Position numbers and translations under genes: made by a program | In this document: positions 1 to 7,708 of the stretch, piece by piece | Position numbering within the stretch: position 1 is the first letter of the stretch | How the letters are laid out: every line of letters starts with the position of its first letter | Notes under the pieces: model-generated | Seen by the model: only the letters and a program-made list of their open reading frames with translations | Database searches by the model: none | Told to the model about the DNA's origin: nothing | Origin: CAWJPW01 sp963844845 | Lineage (GTDB): Bacteria; Acidobacteriota; Thermoanaerobaculia; Thermoanaerobaculales; Sulfomarinibacteraceae | Assembly (NCBI GenBank): GCA_963844845.1 | Contig: CAWJPW010000003.1 | Location: 62,001-126,000 of the forward strand | Length of the DNA stretch: 64,000 nt | Direction: 5' to 3'

Positions 1-686
1 GCCTCGATGACCTGTACGCCGGCCTTGTCCAGCCGCTCCTGGATGTCGTGGGCGAGCTGGTCCGAGACCTCGTCGGTGTTGCCGCGCAGCGAGATGACGT
101 GGTCCTCGCTGTCGTAGGGGTGGCGACTCGCCAGATTCCTGAGCGCGGACTCGCTCTGCACCGCGAGGAAGTCCTCGAAGTCGTCCACCTCGAAGAGCGC
201 CTCCGCGGTGTTGACCACCCGCCACACCACCACCGTCGAGATCTCGATGGGGTTGCCGTCGCGGTCGTTGACCTTGGAGGGCCGCCCGGAGGTGCGGGTC
301 TTCGGCTCGACGACCCTGCCCTGGTCGTTCTTTTTCTCGGGTCTGGTGGTGGCGCCGGTCTCGAAGTTGCGCACGCGCAGGGAGATCTTCTTCTTGGTGT
401 AGAAGGGGTTCACCCAGAAGAAACCGTAGCTGGTGGCGGAACCCTTGTAGGTGCCGAAGAGGAGGTAGACCCGGGCCTGGTTGGGCGCGATGGCCTGGAA
501 CCCGAACAGCGCCAGGATGCCGGCCAGCGTGGCCAGGATGCCCAGTACCAGGAGTCCGGCCTGGAGTCCGTGGGCGGCGGCGGCCGCGGCGTAGACGATG
601 AGGGCGGGTCCGCCCAGGAGCATCATCAGGCACAGCACCAAGGGAAACCAACCGGACATCGGCGTGAAGAGTCTCTCGTTAACCAT
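1..686 (-). CDS. SPFH/band 7 domain membrane protein (C-terminus beyond window)
   Basis: The gene reads leftwards out of the window, so only the first 228 residues are visible. The ATG at 686 follows a GGAGG ribosome site about 9 bases upstream. Residues 1-35 and 38-60 are two hydrophobic segments (MVNERLFTPMSGWFPLVLC..., then ...LLVLGILATLAGILALFGF), followed by the turn 'IAPNQARVYLLFGTYKG' and 'SYGFFWVNPFYTKKKISLRVRNFET', the classic entry into a band 7/SPFH domain. Later 'DRDGNPIEISTVVVWRV' and 'SESALRNLASRHPYD' also fit SPFH proteins of the stomatin/prohibitin type. Such proteins form membrane-bound ring assemblies that scaffold microdomains and often restrain membrane proteases. The family is clear; a specific role is not. 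Confidence 0.85.
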   Translation of the reverse strand, partial: MVNERLFTPMSGWFPLVLCLMMLLGGPALIVYAAAAAAHGLQAGLLVLGILATLAGILALFGFQAIAPNQARVYLLFGTYKGSATSYGFFWVNPFYTKKKISLRVRNFETGATTRPEKKNDQGRVVEPKTRTSGRPSKVNDRDGNPIEISTVVVWRVVNTAEALFEVDDFEDFLAVQSESALRNLASRHPYDSEDHVISLRGNTDEVSDQLAHDIQERLDKAGVQVIE

Positions 687-1049
687 CGCTCGAACCTCCT
701 CGAGCATGTGATTGCGTTGGCATGCTCGTCTCAACTGGTGGTACGGCCCGGTGGGTTTGGGGTTTACGGCGGCGGGGACCGGGGCCGCGGCCGGGGCCGC
801 GTCGGGGACCGCGTCGGGGGCCGCGCCCGGGGCCGGGGCCGCGACCGGGACCGCGACCGCGACCGCGTCCGGGGCCGTTGGCCGCGTCCGGGACCGGGGC
901 TGGGGCCGGGACGGCGGGGCAGGTTGGGGCCCCAGCGGCCCTTGAATTCGGCGTGAAAGCCCCCCGGACCCCTCGCCTTCGTCACATCGTGCGCCGCCGG
1001 CTTGCGCCCGCGGTGCACGACGCCGTGTGTCGCGGGGGGCTTGCCGGGG
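687..1049. repeat. Non-coding gap with GC-rich hexamer tract
   Basis: No convincing gene lies between the SPFH start and the end of the FolE2-like gene. From about 771 to 945 the sequence is an irregular run of GGGACC/GGGGCC/GCGTCC-type hexamers, ending with CCGGGGCCGTTGGCCGCG near 875-895. The same hexamer style and the GGCCGTTGGCCG core return at 2221-2350 and 2575-2715. Open frames through it translate to Gly-Ala or Arg-Pro-Gly low complexity only, which is expected from the base composition. Confidence 0.6.
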
Positions 1050-1859
1050 CTACCGCAGCCGCATCTGTCCGTCGTACTCGTCCTCGAGCACCGTGTCCGG
1101 CACCCAGCTGCCCTTCTCCAGGCCGACCACGGTGCCGTAGGAGTGGAGCATGCCGAAGTTGACGCAGCGTACCGAGTACCACGACACCCTGGGGTCGTTG
1201 GTGAGCTCGGTCTTGATCTCGCCCACCATGGCGGTGCTGGTCTTCCTCTCCGTGTGGATCCGGTGGATCAGGTAGCGCTGGTCGGCGGTGGTGAGGAACG
1301 AGTACATGGGCGCCAGCGCATGCCGGTCCACCAGCTCCACCAGCTCCTCGGGGCTGACTTCGTCGTCCGATTCGACCTCGAGCACGACGGTGCTGAGCTG
1401 GCCGAACAGGCTCTGAGGGTCGTCGGTGTCCCCCACCGGGTAGGTGGTGACCACCGGCACCTCGATGCGGAGCACGCAGCGCGGCTCGAGGACGGCCGAG
1501 CCCTTGGCCGAGAACGCGCAGCGGTAGCGGACGAGGCAGGTCTCGTGTGAGACGGGGGTCGGCTTCTCCACGAATAACGGGAAGGCGAGCTCGATCTTCA
1601 CCGACGAGGCGTCGAGCTCCTCGATGTAGTCGTTCAGGTTGGCGCGGAGTGTGCGCGGCCCGATGTCGTCACGGTGGCGGTGCAGCACCTGGATGAAGCG
1701 GTCGATCCAGCCCGGGGCGAACCGCTGCATGATCCGCGCGCTGATGGTGACCATGGCGGGGATGGACTGGCCGTCCGGTGCGCTCCGGGTGGGCACGTTG
1801 ATGGGAAACGGCAGCCCGTTGAGGCCGACGTCGACGAGGAACTCCTTCTGGTCGTCCAT
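1050..1859 (-). CDS. FolE2-like GTP cyclohydrolase IB family protein, apparently lacking catalytic Cys
   Basis: The 269-residue protein aligns along its whole length with FolE2/MptA, the zinc/metal-dependent cyclohydrolase that opens GTP for folate or queuosine precursors. Seen: 'DVGLNGLPFPINV' (family N-terminus), 'WIDRFIQVL', 'FPLFVEKPTPVSHETCLVRY' (family 'FPYF..K.APVSG.ES...Y') and a C-terminal 'WYSVRCVNFGMLHSYGT'. Odd point: where the family has VCPCSKEIS..GAHNQR with the catalytic cysteine and a metal-ligand histidine, this protein reads 'VVTTYPVGDTDDPQSLFGQ', with neither. The C-terminal 'NFES.H' motif is 'NFGMLH', losing a conserved Glu. It may therefore be a non-catalytic paralogue or an enzyme with altered chemistry. 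Start ATG at 1859 has AAGGAG upstream. Confidence 0.8.
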   Translation of the reverse strand: MDDQKEFLVDVGLNGLPFPINVPTRSAPDGQSIPAMVTISARIMQRFAPGWIDRFIQVLHRHRDDIGPRTLRANLNDYIEELDASSVKIELAFPLFVEKPTPVSHETCLVRYRCAFSAKGSAVLEPRCVLRIEVPVVTTYPVGDTDDPQSLFGQLSTVVLEVESDDEVSPEELVELVDRHALAPMYSFLTTADQRYLIHRIHTERKTSTAMVGEIKTELTNDPRVSWYSVRCVNFGMLHSYGTVVGLEKGSWVPDTVLEDEYDGQMRLR

Positions 1860-1896
1860 GGCTTGCTCCTTCGGTGCGTCCGGGATCCGCCCGGGC

Positions 1897-2067
1897 TCAC
1901 TCCGTGTCGTGCGCCGCGGGAGGGGTTTGAGGGGGCGGGCCCTCCCGGATCGCCTGGTTCAGCCCCTCGACGAAGCCCTCGATGCCACGTTTGCCGCGTG
2001 CGGCGAACAGCTCTCGGAGGGTCTTCGGGTACTCGCCGGCGCAGGAAAACGGGTTGACGCCGTCGTG
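1897..2067 (-). other. Short open stretch without start codon, possible gene remnant
   Basis: This 56-codon frame ends 37 bases before the FolE2-like start. It reads '...GVNPFSCAGEYPKTLRELF' then 'AARGKRGIEGFVEGLNQAI', which looks like real protein, unlike the surrounding low-complexity frames. It opens directly after a TGA and contains no ATG, GTG or TTG before the protein-like part. A good ribosome site (GAGGGAGGG) and ATG sit just upstream at 2071 but in another frame. A single-base frameshift near 2068-2072 would join them, so a small decayed or mis-sequenced gene is possible. No family recognised. Confidence 0.25.
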
Positions 2068-2393
2068 TCATCGTCCCTCCCTCGCACGAGTCGTGCGCTG
2101 GCTCCCGGCGACGGGCGCGCTGGCGGCGCGTCCGGGGTCGCGCCTTGAGCCGAGGCGGTTTCGCCGGCACTCGAAGGGGCTGCGGGGCACCACGCCGACC
2201 AGCCCACCCGATAAATGATTATATCGGGGCGGGGACAGGGTGCGGTGGCGGGGACCGCGACCGGGGCCGGTGCGGCGACCGCGACCGGGGCCGGGGCGGG
2301 GACCGCGACCGGGGCTGGGGCCGGGACCGGAACCGGGGCCGTTGGCCGGGGCCGCGGCGGTGTGTCGGTGGCGTTTGGACGGCCCTTGTTGCG

Positions 2394-2421
2394 GTGTAGG
2401 CGCGCGACTTTCGCGCGCCAC
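2394..2421 (+). repeat. REP-like hairpin A (forward)
   Basis: A 28-base element with GTAG at 2396-2399 followed by a perfect 9-base hairpin: GGCGCGCGA, loop CTT, TCGCGCGCC, ending in AC. A GTAG head before a GC-rich hairpin is the hallmark of bacterial REP sequences mobilised by RAYT transposases. It pairs with the inverted element at 2499-2526. Confidence 0.7.
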
Positions 2422-2498
2422 GAGCGCGTGGGGATGGCGAGGTGGCGGGGGGACCCTTGACGGGGCGGCGGGGTTTCACGGGGTCGCGGGAGAGGACG

Positions 2499-2526
2499 GT
2501 GGCGCGGAGAAGCTCCGCGCCTACAC
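2499..2526 (-). repeat. REP-like hairpin B (reverse)
   Basis: Same 28-base layout as the element at 2394 but in the opposite orientation: hairpin GGCGCGGAG, loop AAG, CTCCGCGCC, then CTACAC, so GTAG is read on the minus strand. Ends (GTGGCGCG and CGCGCCTACAC) match the others; only the central bases differ. With 2394-2421 it forms an inverted pair spanning 133 bases, the arrangement called a REPIN. Confidence 0.7.
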
Positions 2527-2739
2527 CCCCCTCCCGCCCCAGGGCCGGGGTGGCGTCGGCGTCGGCAGCCGCGTCGGGGGCGGCGATCGCGTCCGCGGCC
2601 GGGGCCGGGGCCGGGGCCGTTGACCGCGGCCGCGTGGGGGCCGTTGGCCGGGGCCGCGTCGGGGGCCGTTGGCCGGGGCGGCGTCGGGGGACCGAGGCTG
2701 AGGCGGCGTGCCGGTGGCGCTCGGACGGTGACTGTGGAG

Positions 2740-2767
2740 GTGTAGGCGCGCGACTTTCGCGCGCCAC
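2740..2767 (+). repeat. REP-like hairpin C (forward)
   Basis: Identical over all 28 bases to the element at 2394-2421, including GTAG and the GGCGCGCGA-CTT-TCGCGCGCC hairpin. First half of the second inverted pair. Confidence 0.7.
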
Positions 2768-2855
2768 CGTGACCTTCGGACATGGCGAGGCGTATCTGCC
2801 TCCCTCGGCGATCGGCGGGGAGTGGCGGGCGCGACGAGCCCGGCGGGCGCAAATG

Positions 2856-2883
2856 GTGGCGCGGAGAAGCTCCGCGCCTACAC
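2856..2883 (-). repeat. REP-like hairpin D (reverse)
   Basis: Identical over all 28 bases to the element at 2499-2526. With 2740-2767 it forms a second inverted pair of 144 bases, so the whole pair has been copied along with its flanks. Confidence 0.7.
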
Positions 2884-3096
2884 CCCCCTCCCGCCCCAGG
2901 ACCGGGACGGCGGCCGAGATCGTCGCGCAGGAGGTGCCCTCCGGCGGGCGTGCCGTCCTTGACGTCTTCCCTGGAGCGCCGTCTCCCTTGTGATGCGTTG
3001 GGTGGAAACGTCAAGGGGGGCTCCCACGGTCGACAGCTGACTGTGGAGCTGGCGCGTGCTGTGGACCGACGAGCTCCGGCGGGCGGGTGACGAGGG

Positions 3097-3474
3097 CTAG
3101 CCCCGCTCCGGTCCGGCTGAGCGGTCGCCGGAGCCTCGGCACCCGTCGGCGCATACGTGGCGTCCGTCCGCGGTCGCGCGGAGGCGTGCTGCAGGTCGCA
3201 GGAGGCCGCAGGCGTCGCAGGCGGTCAGCGGCTCGGGTTGCGCCGGCTGGCTGGGCCCCGGGGCCGGCGGTGGCGCCGATTGCTGTGGCCGGTTCTTCCA
3301 GGAGCCCGCCACCAGGGTGAGCACGGCGAGCATGAGCTCGTCGAGCAGTGGAATGGGGTCCGGGGTCACGAGGTCAACCAGGAGCAGCCCGGCAAGCACG
3401 AAAAAGAGCCACGGAAAGCGCAGCCGGCCGAGGTAGCGGCCGAGAAATCGCCCGAGCAAAGACGCTGGCGCCAT
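3097..3474 (-). CDS. Small membrane protein, DUF6116-like, with Cys-rich tail
   Basis: The 125-residue protein has an N-terminal part 'GRFLGRYLGRLRFPWLFFV' followed by a hydrophobic stretch and 'TPDPIPLLDELMLAVLTLV', then 'ASWK/GSWKNR'. This matches the small DUF6116-type membrane proteins (R-L-R-F-P-x-L-F then D-x-I-P-F-x-D-E), whose function is unknown. After a Pro/Gln-rich linker the tail carries CDAC (near residue 86) and C-x3-C (near 109), spaced like a small metal-binding knuckle. That extension is not typical of the family as I know it. The start at 3474 is the only good Met before the conserved part. Confidence 0.6.
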   Translation of the reverse strand: MAPASLLGRFLGRYLGRLRFPWLFFVLAGLLLVDLVTPDPIPLLDELMLAVLTLVAGSWKNRPQQSAPPPAPGPSQPAQPEPLTACDACGLLRPAARLRATADGRHVCADGCRGSGDRSAGPERG

Positions 3475-3613
3475 GATTGCAGTCTATCAGGCGGTGTCGC
3501 CTCGTCGGCGCCGCCCCCGCCGGGACCACCGATCCCGGCGCCTGGTCACGGCCTCCGCGGAAGCCGACCATCGGGGTCGATGGCGTGGGCGACGGGCCGA
3601 CCGACCCGCCAGG

Positions 3614-4027
3614 TCAGGTCTCGAGGATCTGTGCGGCCTGCTCGAAGTCGCCCGCCCGCACGAACACGAGGTATCCGAAGGCGCCGTGGTGCGAGGTGAC
3701 CCCCGAGGAGGCGTAGACGTTGATGCCGGCGTCGGCGAGGCGGCGGTGGATCTCGGCGAGGGCTCCGAGCCGGTCGTCGCCACGACACAGCAGGGCGTGC
3801 TCGGGGCCTTCGAGGACGAGGTCGTGCTTCTCGGCGGCGCGGACGAGGAGCTGCTCGTCGTCGGGGAAGAGGGTCAGTCGCGTGCACTCCTGGCCGATGG
3901 GGACGGCGTTGAATGCGAGCAGGTCCACCCCCGCGTCCGCCAGCAGCGAGAGCAGACGGGCGGCCTCTCCCGGCTGATCGTGGACCATGACGTGGAAGTA
4001 CGTGACGCGTCGGATGCTGAGGGTCAT
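3614..4027 (-). CDS. Tandem ACT-domain protein
   Basis: The 137-residue protein consists of two ACT-like halves. The first begins 'RVTYFHVMVHDQPGEAARLLSLLADAGVDL'; the second contains 'GDDRLGALAEIHRRLADAGINVYASSGVT' and 'FGYLVFVRAGDFEQAAQIL'. Each shows the beta-alpha-beta-beta-alpha-beta pattern with the D-x-P-G-x-x or D-x-x-G-x-L turn where ACT domains bind amino acids. No enzyme domain is attached, so it is probably a small-molecule sensor acting on partners. It lies upstream of the kup gene (kup starts downstream at 6050 and ends 118 bases before this gene's start), on the same strand. Its ligand cannot be told from sequence. Confidence 0.75.
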   Translation of the reverse strand: MTLSIRRVTYFHVMVHDQPGEAARLLSLLADAGVDLLAFNAVPIGQECTRLTLFPDDEQLLVRAAEKHDLVLEGPEHALLCRGDDRLGALAEIHRRLADAGINVYASSGVTSHHGAFGYLVFVRAGDFEQAAQILET

Positions 4028-4145
4028 GGCTGCCTCCCGTGGCCCCGTCGGGGTTCGTCTCTATCTTAGCCCGCATTGGGTGAGGAACCTCGTTTTGATT
4101 GCACCCTGGGCATCGACGCGTGGCGGACGAGGGGACGCGCAGGGC

Positions 4146-6050
4146 TCAGAGCTCGATCTGGGCGCCGATCTCCACGACCCGGTTACGGGGGATGCGGAAG
4201 TAGGCGGTGGCAGGGAGGCAGTTGCGGTTCATCAGCCGGAAGAGCCACGCCCGCCACGGCGCCATGCCGCTCTTGCGGGCCGTGAACGGCGTCTCGCGGC
4301 CGAGGAAGAAGCTGGTCTCGGCCATGGAGAGGTCCAGGCCCTTGGCCTTGGCGGCCCCCAGCACGTGGGGGATGCTGGGGTTCTCCATGAAGCCGTAGCG
4401 GGCGGTGAGCCTGAAGAAGCCGCGGCCGAGGTCGTCCACCGTGAGGCGCTCGCCGGCCGGAACCCGGGGGACCTCCTCGGTGACCACGGTGAGGAGTACG
4501 ACCTCCTCGTGCAGCACCTTGTTGTGTGCGAAGTTGTGCAGCAGCACCGGCGGCACGCCCGAGGGGTCGCCGGTCATGTACACCGCCCGCCCCGGGACGC
4601 GGTGGGTGCGCTCGGCCTCGAGCTCCGCGAAGAACGCGTCGAGGGGCATGGTCTTCGCCGCGAAGCGCTTGGCGAGGATGGCACGGCCGCGCTTCCAGGT
4701 GGACAGCAGGGTGAACACGGCCAGGCCGATGACCAGGGGGAACCAGGCACCGTGGGCGATCTTGCTGATGTTGGCGCCGAAGAACGCCACGTCGACGACG
4801 AGGAAGAGAGCAGTCGGAACGCCGGCCTTGAGCAGGCTCCAGCCCCAGCGCTCGCGGGCCACGAAGAAGAACAGCAGGGTGGCGATGATCATGGTGGTGG
4901 TGACGGCGACGCCGTACGCGGCGGCGAGGGTGCTCGACGAGCGGAAGACCAGCACCAGGCCGATGGTCGCCACCATCAGCACCCAGTTGACAAGGGGGAT
5001 GTAGACCTGGCCGATCTCCTCGGAGGAGGTGTGCTCGATGCGCATGCGCGGGCAGTAGCCGAGCTGGATGGCCTGGCGGGTGAGCGAGAAGGCGCCGGAG
5101 ATCACGGCCTGCGAGGCGATGATGGTGGCGGCGGTGGCGATGAGCACCAGTGGGTAGAGGGCCCAGGCCGGCGCGAGGTTGTAGAACGGGTTGTGGGCGT
5201 GCTGGGGGTTGCGCAGGAGCAGGGCGCCCTGGCCGAAGTAGTTGGCCAGCAGCGAGGGCAGCACCACGGTGTACCAGGACACGCGGATGGGGCGGCGGCC
5301 GAAGTGGCCGAGATCGGCGTAGAGGGCCTCCGCCCCGGTCACCACCAGGAACACGCCGCCCAGGGTGAGGAAGCCCACGATGCCGTTGCGGGCGATGAAG
5401 GCGAGGCCGTAGTGGGGGCTCAGCGCCGCCAGCACGCCCGGGCTTTGGGCGATGCTGGAGATGCCGAGCACCGCGAGCACGGCGAACCAGACGAGGGTGA
5501 CGGGACCGAACACGGCACCCACGCTTCCCGTGCCCCGGCGCTGGATAAGGAAGAGTGCGATGAGGATCACCACGGTCGCCGGCACCACGTAGGGATCGAA
5601 GAAGGGGGTGGCGACGTGCAGCCCCTCGACGGCGCTGAGCACCGAGATCGCCGGGGTGATCATGCCGTCGCCGTAGAGCAGCGAGGCGCCGAAGAGCCCG
5701 AGGGTCACGAGGACGAAGGAGAGGCCGCGGCGCCCCCTGCCCTGCTCGAGGACCAGGGCCATGAGCGCGATGACCCCGCCCTCGCCGTTGTTGTCGGCGC
5801 GCAGGATGAAGGAGAGGTACTTGAGGGTCACGACGATGATCAGCGCCCAGAACACGAGGGAGAGCACGCCGAGTACGTTGGCAGAGGTGACGGGCATGCC
5901 GTACTCGCCGTAGAAGCACTCGCGGATCGCGTACAGGGGGCTGGTGCCGATGTCGCCGTAGACCACGCCCAGCGCGGCCAGGCACAGGAGGCCGAGCCGC
6001 CGACCGGTGGGCTCGTCGGAGTGACTGTTGGGGGCTTCGTTCGTCGCCAT
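4146..6050 (-). CDS. kup: KUP-family potassium:proton symporter
   Basis: The 634-residue protein is a full-length Kup/Trk D potassium uptake carrier of the inner membrane. It opens with 'LCLAALGVVYGDIGTSPLYAIRECF', the family signature including the GDIGTSPLY loop, and continues with about 12 hydrophobic helices, e.g. 'LKYLSFILRADNNGEGGVIALMAL' and 'LYGDGMITPAISVLSAVEGL'. The final ~170 residues form the soluble C-terminal domain, with 'PSIPHVLGAAKAKGLDL' and 'TSFFLGRETPF'. Such carriers take up K+ with H+ at low turgor or acid pH. It appears monocistronic: the next gene on this strand (3614-4027) is 118 bases downstream. Confidence 0.95.
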   Translation of the reverse strand: MATNEAPNSHSDEPTGRRLGLLCLAALGVVYGDIGTSPLYAIRECFYGEYGMPVTSANVLGVLSLVFWALIIVVTLKYLSFILRADNNGEGGVIALMALVLEQGRGRRGLSFVLVTLGLFGASLLYGDGMITPAISVLSAVEGLHVATPFFDPYVVPATVVILIALFLIQRRGTGSVGAVFGPVTLVWFAVLAVLGISSIAQSPGVLAALSPHYGLAFIARNGIVGFLTLGGVFLVVTGAEALYADLGHFGRRPIRVSWYTVVLPSLLANYFGQGALLLRNPQHAHNPFYNLAPAWALYPLVLIATAATIIASQAVISGAFSLTRQAIQLGYCPRMRIEHTSSEEIGQVYIPLVNWVLMVATIGLVLVFRSSSTLAAAYGVAVTTTMIIATLLFFFVARERWGWSLLKAGVPTALFLVVDVAFFGANISKIAHGAWFPLVIGLAVFTLLSTWKRGRAILAKRFAAKTMPLDAFFAELEAERTHRVPGRAVYMTGDPSGVPPVLLHNFAHNKVLHEEVVLLTVVTEEVPRVPAGERLTVDDLGRGFFRLTARYGFMENPSIPHVLGAAKAKGLDLSMAETSFFLGRETPFTARKSGMAPWRAWLFRLMNRNCLPATAYFRIPRNRVVEIGAQIEL

Positions 6051-6107
6051 CGCGGCAGTGTAGCGAAGCCACGGCCGATGAGGGTCGTTCTCTGCCGGGG
6101 TTGAGCC

Positions 6108-7406
6108 CTATGGCGGACCCGGCACGGTGGCGCTCCAATAGCTGGTGTCGCCGCTTTCGAACCCGTCCAGGAAGAGGAGGCCGTAGTACTCGATCGCGCC
6201 ACGGTCACAGATGGCGCTCCCGTTGTGGTCGCCGTCGTACGGGCGCGCGAAGCGGCGCTGGTCGACGGTGAGGGGCACCTGCGGGGTGCCGGCGTTGGCG
6301 TCGTCGTCCCAGCTGCAGCTGGTGGCCGAGTCGATCGCCGGGCTCGTGGCCGCGATGGGGTAGTAGTAGGTGAAGTCGAGGCCGCCGCGGTCGAACAGGG
6401 TGTAGCCCCCGAGCTGGGGGTCGGTGTTGACCAGGTCGCCGAGGATCGCGCTGCCGCCGCAGGTGTTGAAGTCCTCGATGTTGCCGCCGGCGCTGACCAC
6501 CCCGCTGCAGTTGGTCGCCTGGTTGTATGCCACGATGGTGTCGCGCAGGTAGAGCTGGCCGGTGCCGCCGTCCAGGGTCGGCCCGTAGTTCACCGCCACC
6601 GTGCACTGGGTCAGGATGGCGCTCGGGATGGCGCTGAAGACGTAGGCGGCCGCTCCGGCGGGTGCGGTGTTGTGGGTGAAGGTGGAGTTCGCGATCCGCG
6701 CGTGTCCCATCAGGTAGAGGCCGCCCCCCGCGACGCCTGCCTCGTTCCCCTCAAAGAGCGTGCCCTGGGCGAGAAGCACCCCGCCCTGGATCGCGACCCC
6801 TCCGCCCAGGGATGCCCCGGTGTTCTCGGCGATGGCGGCATTGGTGAGGGCGATCCGGGAGTTGCTCCAGCCTAGGATCGCTCCGCCCCAGTCGGTGACC
6901 GAGTTACCCACCACCACGGAGCCCTCGATCGCGGTGGGGCCGTCAGTAGCGAGGAACCCCCCGTAGCCTGCCCGGTTGGAGTCGGCATAGCTGTTGCGGA
7001 AGAGGAAGGAGCCTTCGCTGTAGACGGCCCCCCCGAAGGTCCCGTAGCAGTTCTGCATGTGGACGCCGTCGAGCACCAGGCTGCCGGTGCTGGTGATATT
7101 GAACGGCTGTGCGCCGCTGGTGCCGCCCGGGGGATTGCCGCCGTCGATGATGGTGTGCTGCCACCCGTGTCCCTGGATGGTGATGTCGGTGGTGATGTCG
7201 GGCAGGGGGCTGGCCAGCACGATGGTCATGTCGCCGGCAAAGGTGATGACGTCCGCCTCGGCGTTGGCCTCGGCGGAGGTGATCGCCGCCCGTAGGCTCC
7301 CCGCGCCGCTGTCGGCGCTCGAGGTGACACTGAAAGTGGCGGCTCCCGATGTCGCGGCGACACCGGAGGCAAGGACGAAGACGAGCAGAACTCTCAGGTT
7401 CTTCAT
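6108..7406 (-). CDS. Secreted parallel beta-helix (polymorphic outer-membrane type) protein with DGFESG tail
   Basis: I start the gene at the ATG 7406 because of its AAGGGGGAG site and the clear signal peptide MKNLRVLLVFVLASGVAATS-GAA; a longer frame upstream adds only Arg/Pro-rich sequence. The 432-residue product begins 'TFSVTSSADSGAGSLRAAI', the usual entry to beta-helix adhesin or polymorphic-membrane-protein repeats, followed by turns such as 'GGGVAIQGG', 'GGGLYLMGHARIANSTFTHN' and 'SPAIDSA'. It ends 'LFLDGFESGDTSYWSATVPG'. The D-G-F-E-S-G-D-T-x-x-W tail occurs at the end of many exported proteins in acidobacteria and some proteobacteria, likely as a short C-terminal domain or sorting tag. 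Function is probably surface or extracellular; substrate unknown. Confidence 0.75.
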   Translation of the reverse strand: MKNLRVLLVFVLASGVAATSGAATFSVTSSADSGAGSLRAAITSAEANAEADVITFAGDMTIVLASPLPDITTDITIQGHGWQHTIIDGGNPPGGTSGAQPFNITSTGSLVLDGVHMQNCYGTFGGAVYSEGSFLFRNSYADSNRAGYGGFLATDGPTAIEGSVVVGNSVTDWGGAILGWSNSRIALTNAAIAENTGASLGGGVAIQGGVLLAQGTLFEGNEAGVAGGGLYLMGHARIANSTFTHNTAPAGAAAYVFSAIPSAILTQCTVAVNYGPTLDGGTGQLYLRDTIVAYNQATNCSGVVSAGGNIEDFNTCGGSAILGDLVNTDPQLGGYTLFDRGGLDFTYYYPIAATSPAIDSATSCSWDDDANAGTPQVPLTVDQRRFARPYDGDHNGSAICDRGAIEYYGLLFLDGFESGDTSYWSATVPGPP

Positions 7407-7708
7407 GGCTCCCCCTTGGTTGCTGCAAAGTGTGAGTTCTGTGTGTGATCTTAGCACGCGGCTCACCCCGCGGGGTCGGGCCGCCCTGACGGGAGCGCGC
7501 CGAGGGGCCGCCGCTTCGGAGGCGCTCTCCGGCGGCCTCCTGATTCGCGGGGAGGGCACACCGGCCGGGTCGGCGCCCGTGGCAGGCACGTACGTGGGTA
7601 TCCTAAGGACGGCTTGTGCGGCGTCCTCGGGAGGAATCGAGGCGGCGCCCCGGCGAACGTGGGGCGGGCGACGCCGGGGGATGATCATCGAACGAGTCGG
7701 GGAGGACG
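7407..7708. promoter_or_regulatory. Divergent intergenic region
   Basis: 302 bases separate the two outward-facing genes at 7406 and 7709, so promoters for both should be here. On the minus strand a TAAGAT hexamer (7452-7457) lies about 50 bases before the ATG, but I see no matching -35. Nothing else stands out. Confidence 0.3.

Larger units (their letters stand above)
2072..3096. repeat. Repeat-rich non-coding island
   Basis: About 1 kb without a supportable gene. It holds two GC hexamer tracts (2221-2350 and 2575-2715), each followed by a related stretch ('cggtggcgtttggacgg' near 2366, 'cggtggcgctcggacgg' near 2712), a forward REP-like hairpin, a spacer and a reverse REP-like hairpin. The two copies are offset by about 346-357 bases, so the island looks like a tandem duplication of a ~350 bp unit. 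Both copies also share the sequence just after the reverse hairpin (ccccctcccgccccagg). Confidence 0.65.

Noticed and set aside
48..956. Long plus-strand open frame at the left end
   Set aside because: It is the opposite-strand shadow of the SPFH gene, extended through the GC hexamer tract; its protein is Gly/Arg/Val-rich without family resemblance.
2145..2460. Gly-Ala repeat frames ('TATGAGAGTATGAG') resembling PE_PGRS or collagen-like proteins
   Set aside because: They arise from the GC hexamer tract, occur in several frames on both strands, and lack a ribosome site or conserved flanks.
3987..6104. 705-codon plus-strand frame
   Set aside because: Antisense to kup; His/Glu/Gly-rich product typical of a shadow in GC-rich DNA.
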